Assembly: GCA_937891875.1 (NCBI GenBank)
Contig: CALATR010000721.1
Coordinates: forward strand, 1 to 5,816
Length of the DNA: 5,816 nt
Reading direction: 5' to 3'
Origin: an uncultured Pseudomonadota bacterium
GTDB taxonomy: Bacteria; Myxococcota_A; UBA796; GCA-2862545
Each line of letters begins with the position of its first letter. Position 1 is the first letter of the stretch. Under the pieces are notes generated by a model. It saw only the letters and a program-made list of their open reading frames with translations. It did no database searches and was not told the DNA's origin. A program made the position numbers and the translations under genes. This document shows, in pieces, positions 1 through 5,816 of this stretch.

Positions 1-2
1 AA

Positions 3-1738
3 GCGACCGGAGTGCCCAGCCGCAGCGGCGTGCCCGCCGGCCTCATCCTCCAGCACCACCGCATCCCCGATCTCCGGGAGAGCCACGATCGCCTCGGCGA
101 CCTCCACCGGGCGATCACCGAAGGCTTCACCCCCCCTCACGCGGTGACCCGGGAGGACCTGAGCCTGGTCTACCGCTCGGGCAAGCTCGGCGGCCTGCTC
201 CGGCTGCCGTCCGGCCCCGTCTCCACGGACCTGCGCCGCATGGTGCCCGAGAGCGTCGCCGTCGTGCTCACCATGGCCCGAGACCGGCTGCGGGAGCTCG
301 CGAGCGAGTCCGACCCGGGCGAGCTGCTGCAGGTGAGATTCCCCGACGTGACCACCGAGGTCGGCGAAGACGGCCGTGCGGTGCAGTTCGATCTGGTCGC
401 CCGGAGGGTGCGCAGCTCGAGCCGCCAGGGGCTCATGCTGATCTTCCTGTTCTGCGGCCTCGCCGACGCGGCCCCCCGCTCCGAGACGCAGTCCGAGCCG
501 ATCTCCGAGGAGGTCTGGAAGCGGATGCAGGAGCTCGAGTCGGAGCTTGCGTCCAGCGAGCTCCGCTTGCAGAGCACCGTCGAACAGCTGGAGTCCAGCA
601 ACGAGGAGCTCCAGGCGACCAACGAGGAGCTGCTCGCCAGCAACGAGGAGCTCCAGTCGGTCAACGAGGAGCTCCAGTCGGTCAACGAGGAGCTGCACAC
701 GGTCAACCAGGAGTACGAGGACAAGATCGGTCAGCTGACCCTGGTGACGTCGGAGCTCGAAGAGGTGCTGCACTCGGTGGACGCCGGGGTGCTGCGGGTC
801 GACGAGAACCTGATCATCCGACGCCTCAACGAGCGCATGGTCGACATGACGCGCTTCCGGCACGAGGACCGCGGTCGGCCGGTCTCGGACGTGACGCCGG
901 GCCTGGGTGGGGTCTCGGTGGTCGACCTGCTCCAGCGCGTCATCGACACCGGCCAGACGGCGTCTGCCACCGGGCGGTCGGGCTCGTCGGTCTTCCTGGT
1001 CCACGCCCGGCCGCTGGTCATCAACCTCTCCCAGCGCGGGGCGACCCTGACCTGCACCGACGTGACCGCCATGGAGCAGTTCGCGGCGTTGGAAGCCCGA
1101 CTTGCGACCGCCATGAACACGGCGAGCACGCCGATCGCCGTGGAGGACGAGGCGGGCATCATCCTCTTCGCCAACCATGTGTTCGCGAGCGTCCTGCACC
1201 GCGACGCGCGCTGGCTCAAGGGCAGTGCCATCGACGACCTGCTCGGGGACCGGAGCGCGGCCCTGCGCGCCCGTCGCGCCCTCGCGACCACCGATTCGTG
1301 GTCCGGCAGTCTGCCCATCCGGTTCGGCGCTGACGTGGTCGTGCCCGTACCGATGGCCGCCAGTGGGAGCTGGGCGGCCGAACACATGCGCGGGGTGGTG
1401 TGGCAGGTGGACGTGCCGTCCGCCGCAGAGCGCGTGGCGCCGGACGGCCTCGGGTTCATCGGAGTGTCCGCCGACCAGTCCATCGCCTTGTGCCCCACCG
1501 CCGCGGGCCTGCTCGGCACCGATGCCCTCGCCCGCATGCAGCCCCTGGGCGAGTTCCTCGGCCTGCTCGGCAAGCCCACGCGCCAGGACCTGGAGGTGCT
1601 GATCGACGGCTTCCAGGACAGCGCCGAGACCATGCGGGCCAACTTCCGCCTGTCCCTCGAGGACCGCCGGCTCGGACTCCAGCTGCGCCGGTACCATTCC
1701 GCTCAGGACATCCTGGGCATCCTGTGGTCGGCGAGCGA

Positions 1739-1742
<4 letters not shown>
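3..1742 (+). CDS. CheB-CheR-PAS family sensor protein, C-terminal part (5' partial)
   Basis: The frame is open to the left edge, so the gene very probably starts upstream. The GTG at 12 lies in mid-domain and is not a convincing start. In order the sequence shows: a PAS-like segment (about 90-461) aligning with the segment after CheR in the downstream paralogue (TDLRRM here, TNLQHM there); a long charged coiled coil (about 504-777) with six 'xxNEELx' heptads; a PAS domain (about 774-1080, with VDENLIIRRLN and ending near CTDVT); a second PAS (about 1110-1415, EDEAGIILFANHVF); and a weaker PAS-like domain (about 1443-1739) ending at the stop. No H-box, ATPase or receiver follows. By homology with gene 3 the missing N-terminus should carry CheB and CheR domains; this is inference. 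No membrane segment is seen, so it is probably a cytoplasmic sensor. The product likely signals through the kinase encoded by the overlapping next gene. Family assignment is fairly secure; ligand and target are unknown. Confidence 0.85.
594..719 (+). repeat. Six 21-base heptad-coding repeats (NEEL coiled coil) in gene 1
   Basis: Six consecutive 21-base units encode SSNEELQ, ATNEELL, ASNEELQ, SVNEELQ, SVNEELH and TVNQEYE. Units 1 and 3 share the 18-mer agcaacgaggagctccag (597-614 and 639-656). Units 4 and 5 (657-698) are near-identical in tandem. In protein terms this is an uninterrupted coiled coil between the post-CheR PAS-like segment and the next PAS. It is a recognisable signature of CheB-CheR-PAS fusion proteins and probably a dimeric signalling helix. 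Because the unit is exactly seven codons, slippage would add or remove whole heptads without breaking the frame. Confidence 0.9.
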
Positions 1743-3190
<1,448 letters not shown>

Positions 3191-3197
3191 TCCGTGC

Positions 3198-3219
3198 GCG
3201 GCCCCGCGGGAGGGGTCGC
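3198..3219 (+). promoter_or_regulatory. Possible hairpin overlapping the gene 3 Shine-Dalgarno
   Basis: Bases 3198-3205 (GCGGCCCC) can pair with 3212-3219 (GGGGTCGC) as an 8-bp stem with a single G-U pair and a six-base loop (GCGGGA, 3206-3211). The structure fills nearly the whole gap between gene 2 and gene 3 and ends one base before the ATG. It places half of the GGAGG core in the stem and half in the loop. It could damp initiation of gene 3 unless translating ribosomes from gene 2 open it. No T-tract follows, so it is not an intrinsic terminator. In DNA this GC-rich a chance hairpin is quite possible. Confidence 0.35.
3208..3215 (+). promoter_or_regulatory. Ribosome binding site of gene 3
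   Basis: The bases GGGAGGGG contain a full GGAGG core (3209-3213) seven bases before ATG 3221. This is the best Shine-Dalgarno in the window and decides the start of gene 3 over the in-frame GTG at 3194, which lies upstream of it. Confidence 0.7.
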
Positions 3220-3220
3220 C

Positions 3221-5816
3221 ATGAGCCCGGACGCCCCCCCCGACTTCGCAGACCCCCAGAGCCTTCCTCGCCACCCGTTCGTGATCGTTGGGATCGGCGC
3301 CAGCGCCGGAGGGCTCAAGCCGCTGCAGGCCCTGTTCGGACGACTGCCCGGAGACGTGGAGGCCGCGTTCGTCGTGGTCCAGCACCTGTCGCCGGACTTC
3401 GAGTCCATGATGACGCCGCTGCTGGAGCGCCACGCCCACCTCCCGGTCGAGAGCGCGACCGACGGCGTCGAGCCCGAGGCGGGGCGGGGCTACCTCCTGC
3501 CACCGGGTCACGGCATCGTGATGCGGGACGGGCTGCTGCGCTTCACCCCGCGGCCGGGCAACAACCACCTGCACCTGCCCATCGACGACTTCCTGCACTC
3601 CCTCGCCCGGGAGCAGGGGGAGAACGCCATGGCGATCGTGCTCTCCGGCACCGGCAGTGATGGCAGTCGCGGCGTGGTGAGCGTGCGCCAGGCAGGCGGG
3701 CTCGTGATGGTGCAGGATCCCGAGACCGCCGAGTTCGACGGCATGCCCAAGGCCAGCCGCGACACCGGCCTGGTCGACTTCGAGGGCTCCCCGGAGGAGC
3801 TCGCTGACGCGATCGTGCGTCGGGTGCTGTCCGGAGAGGCGGACCCTGCTGGGCACGAGCCCACCGCGCTCGAGAAGATCATCAGCGTGGTCGGCGTGGA
3901 GACGGGACTGGATCTGTCCCGCTACCGCGAGGGCACCCTGCGACGCCGGCTCAACCGCCGGGTGCAGCTGCTCGGCCACACCGACCTGCCCCAGTACCTC
4001 GACCACCTCCGCCAGGATGCGAACGAGCCCCACCAGCTCAAGCAGGAGGTCCTGATCGGCGTCACCGCGCTGTTCCGGGACGCACCGGTGTGGACCCACC
4101 TCATCGAGAAGGTCCTGCCCGAGCTCATCGAGCGCCCGCGCGAGGGGCCGCTGCGTGCCTGGATCGCCGGCTGCTCCACCGGAGAAGAGGCGTACTCCCT
4201 CACGATCGCAATCCTGGAAGCGTGCCGTTCCCTGGACCTCGCGCCGGACTTCAAGGTCTTCGCCACCGACGTGAACGCCCAGGCGCTGCGGCGGGCGTCG
4301 GACGGTCTGTTCCCGCCCTCCTCCATGGAGGAGGTGCCGTCCGCCCTGCTCGATCGCTACTTCGACCGCAGCCCGGGCGGCTGGTCCGTGCGCCGGGTGG
4401 TGCGCGAGCGGCTCACCTTCGCCACCCACAACCTGCTCGCCGATCCGCCATTCACCCGGATCGACATCGCCACCTGCCGCAACGTGCTGATCTACCTGCA
4501 GCCCGACGCCCAGGCCGAGGTCCTGGGTCGGCTGCACTTCGGTCTCGTGCAGAAGGGCGTGCTGGTGCTGGGCGAGAGCGAGAGCGTAGGCGTGCTGGCC
4601 AAGCACTTCGCCGTACGCAGCAAGCGCCACCAGGTCTACGAGGCCGTCGGGCGGGCCCCGCTGCAGAGCACGCTCCTGCGCCCCCTGCGCCAGCGCGGCA
4701 CCCGGGGTCGGATCAAGAGCACCGAGCTCGAGGAGCTGCACTCCGCGGTCATCCGCAAGTACGCGCCGCCCGGCGTGGCGACCGACGCCGGCCTCGACGT
4801 GCTGCACGTGTTCGGCGACGTCTCCCCCTACCTGAGCCTGCCCGAGGGTCAGGTGACGACGAACCTGCAGCACATGATCTCGCCGGCCGCGTCGGTCCTG
4901 GTCACGTCCGCCGCCGCTCGCGTCCTCGAGCACGAACAGCAGGTCAGCATCCCGGGCCTCACCCTCGGCCCGGACGTTCGCTGCGACATCGTCGTGGCCC
5001 GCTTCCGGCGCTCGGCGATGGACGACTACGGGCTGCTGGTGTTCTTCGAGACCCCGCGCGGCCCGGAGGATCCGGCCAACGCCGTGGTGGTAGACGAGGC
5101 CATCACCGAGCGGGTGCGCCTGCTGGAGGACGAGCTCGACAAGACCCGGCGCCACCTGCGCTCGGCAGTCGAGGAGCTCGAGACCAGCAACGAGGAGCTC
5201 CAGGCCACGAACGAGGAGCTGATCGCGAGCAACGAGGAGCTCCAGAGCACCAACGAGGAGATGCAGTCGGTCAACGAGGAACTGTACACGGTCAACGCCG
5301 AGTATCAGGAGAAGATCAACCAGCTCGGCGAGCTGTCCGACGACCTCGATCACCTCCTGCACAACCTGGAGGTGGGCACGGTCTTCCTGGACGAGAACCT
5401 GTGTGTGCGGCGCTACAACGCCCTGGCCACCGAGGTGGTTCCCCTGCTCGAGAACGACATGGGCCGTCCGGTGACCGATCTCGCCTGGCGGATCGACCCC
5501 ACCGAGGTCCTGGTGCAGGTGGAGCGCGCGCTCGCGGGGCGACCCACCGAGGCGGTCGACGTGGCCCAGGACGGCGGTCGACACTGGCGGATCGTGGTCC
5601 GGACTCACACCCGGCGCCGGGACGCACGCAACGACGGCGCTCTGCTCACCATCGTCGACGTCACGCCCGAGCACCGCGCGGCGGAGCGTCTGGCGGAGGC
5701 CAACCTGCTCAACGAGGTCGCCACCCGGCTGGCCCACGTGATGGTCGCGATGGTGGACCAGCGGGAGCAGACGGTGAAGGTCAACGACGTCACCCGCCGG
5801 GCCCTGGGACTGGCGG
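3221..5816 (+). CDS. CheB methylesterase-CheR methyltransferase-PAS fusion protein (3' partial)
   Basis: 865 codons are visible before the right edge, with no stop. After about 20 unconserved residues comes a CheB-type methylesterase domain (about 20-205) with the full triad: Ser28 in GASAGG, His55 in VVQHL and Asp147 in GTGSDG. It has no N-terminal receiver, so it is not controlled by its own phosphorylation as classical CheB is. A CheR domain follows (about 217-470): an Arg-rich N-terminal helix region (YREGTLRRRLNRR), VTALFRD (281-287), the SAM-binding motif AGCSTGEEAYS (316-326), ATD (Asp350), THNLL (Asn404) and RNVLIY (420-425). Next are a PAS-like segment (about 502-610), a coiled coil (about 630-711) with six NEEL heptads, a PAS domain (about 712-815, FLDENLCVRRYN) and the start of a second PAS. 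The family would demethylate/deamidate and methylate receptor glutamates using S-adenosylmethionine; no receptor is visible. ATG 3221 is chosen for its strong upstream Shine-Dalgarno. It is paralogous to gene 1 and lies 30 bases after gene 2, probably in the same operon. A kinase domain may lie beyond the edge. Confidence 0.95.
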   Translation, partial: MSPDAPPDFADPQSLPRHPFVIVGIGASAGGLKPLQALFGRLPGDVEAAFVVVQHLSPDFESMMTPLLERHAHLPVESATDGVEPEAGRGYLLPPGHGIVMRDGLLRFTPRPGNNHLHLPIDDFLHSLAREQGENAMAIVLSGTGSDGSRGVVSVRQAGGLVMVQDPETAEFDGMPKASRDTGLVDFEGSPEELADAIVRRVLSGEADPAGHEPTALEKIISVVGVETGLDLSRYREGTLRRRLNRRVQLLGHTDLPQYLDHLRQDANEPHQLKQEVLIGVTALFRDAPVWTHLIEKVLPELIERPREGPLRAWIAGCSTGEEAYSLTIAILEACRSLDLAPDFKVFATDVNAQALRRASDGLFPPSSMEEVPSALLDRYFDRSPGGWSVRRVVRERLTFATHNLLADPPFTRIDIATCRNVLIYLQPDAQAEVLGRLHFGLVQKGVLVLGESESVGVLAKHFAVRSKRHQVYEAVGRAPLQSTLLRPLRQRGTRGRIKSTELEELHSAVIRKYAPPGVATDAGLDVLHVFGDVSPYLSLPEGQVTTNLQHMISPAASVLVTSAAARVLEHEQQVSIPGLTLGPDVRCDIVVARFRRSAMDDYGLLVFFETPRGPEDPANAVVVDEAITERVRLLEDELDKTRRHLRSAVEELETSNEELQATNEELIASNEELQSTNEEMQSVNEELYTVNAEYQEKINQLGELSDDLDHLLHNLEVGTVFLDENLCVRRYNALATEVVPLLENDMGRPVTDLAWRIDPTEVLVQVERALAGRPTEAVDVAQDGGRHWRIVVRTHTRRRDARNDGALLTIVDVTPEHRAAERLAEANLLNEVATRLAHVMVAMVDQREQTVKVNDVTRRALGLA
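5183..5308 (+). repeat. Six 21-base heptad-coding repeats (NEEL coiled coil) in gene 3
   Basis: Six 21-base units encode TSNEELQ, ATNEELI, ASNEELQ, STNEEMQ, SVNEELY and TVNAEYQ (residues 655-696). Units 1 and 3 contain the same 18-mer agcaacgaggagctccag (5186-5203 and 5228-5245) found twice in gene 1, also 42 bases apart. The unit number and order match gene 1 heptad for heptad. The segment forms the helical connector between the post-CheR PAS-like region and the following PAS domain. Confidence 0.9.

Noticed and set aside
12..14. GTG as the real start of gene 1
   Set aside because: The frame is open to the window edge, there is no convincing ribosome binding site in the few bases before it, and starting here would cut a CheB-CheR-PAS family protein in mid-linker.
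432..461. Possible membrane segment (LMLIFLFCGL) in gene 1
   Set aside because: Only about ten hydrophobic residues, at the position of a PAS core beta strand that matches GLLVFFE in gene 3. Too short to span a membrane.
594..719. CRISPR-like or intergenic repeat array
   Set aside because: Units are contiguous 21-mers with no spacers, in frame inside a coding region, and encode a coiled coil.
170..724. Minus-strand frame with Ser-rich repeats, and a similar one at 5026-5295
   Set aside because: The Ser/Leu-rich repeats are the reverse complement of the NEEL heptad codons; the sense strand explains them fully.
1400..1738. An upstream extension of gene 2 overlapping gene 1 by more than 300 bases
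   Set aside because: The translated extension is Arg/Pro/Ala-rich shadow sequence with no domain, while gene 1's frame there is PAS-like. GTG 1739 at the stop overlap is the natural start.
3191..3220. Intrinsic terminator or promoter between genes 2 and 3
   Set aside because: The hairpin is not followed by a T-tract, and 30 bases is too short to hold a promoter plus ribosome binding site without elements lying inside gene 2, where none were recognised.

Overview
The window is a fragment of a high-GC bacterial signal-transduction locus, read entirely on the + strand. It holds three adjacent genes and almost no non-coding DNA. Gene 1 (5' end outside the window) is the C-terminal part of a protein resembling CheB-CheR-PAS fusions. 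What is visible is a PAS-like segment, a long heptad-repeat coiled coil and three PAS or PAS-like domains, with no kinase. Gene 2 (1739-3190) is a soluble PAS-HisKA-HATPase-receiver hybrid histidine kinase that starts inside the stop codon of gene 1. Gene 3 (3221 to the right edge, 3' end outside) is a CheB methylesterase-CheR methyltransferase fusion. It continues into the same PAS-like segment, the same heptad-repeat coiled coil and at least one PAS domain, so it is a paralogue of gene 1.

Codon third positions are overwhelmingly G or C. Gene 2 and gene 3 share one reading frame, and in-frame TTA, CTA and TCA codons are absent from 1703 to 5737, which leaves a 4 kb antisense frame open by chance. 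This composition, the soluble 'HEINNPL' kinase and the large CheB-CheR-PAS proteins suit a Myxococcota-like or other high-GC, signalling-rich bacterium. The phylum cannot be fixed from this sequence.

Layout: 3-1742 gene 1 (partial); 1739-1742 GTGA stop/start overlap; 1739-3190 gene 2; 3191-3220 a 30-base gap with a Shine-Dalgarno sequence inside a potential 8-bp hairpin; 3221-5816 gene 3 (partial). No promoter, terminator, RNA gene, mobile element or CRISPR array was found.

Working model (inference): the two CheB/CheR-type PAS proteins act as cytoplasmic sensor or adaptation modules. The kinase-less gene 1 product would pass its signal to the gene 2 kinase, with which it appears to be translationally coupled. 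Single polypeptides joining CheB-CheR-PAS to a histidine kinase are well known, so genes 1 and 2 look like a split version of that design, followed by a second paralogous copy. No chemoreceptor, CheA or CheW gene is visible, so the methylation target is unknown.
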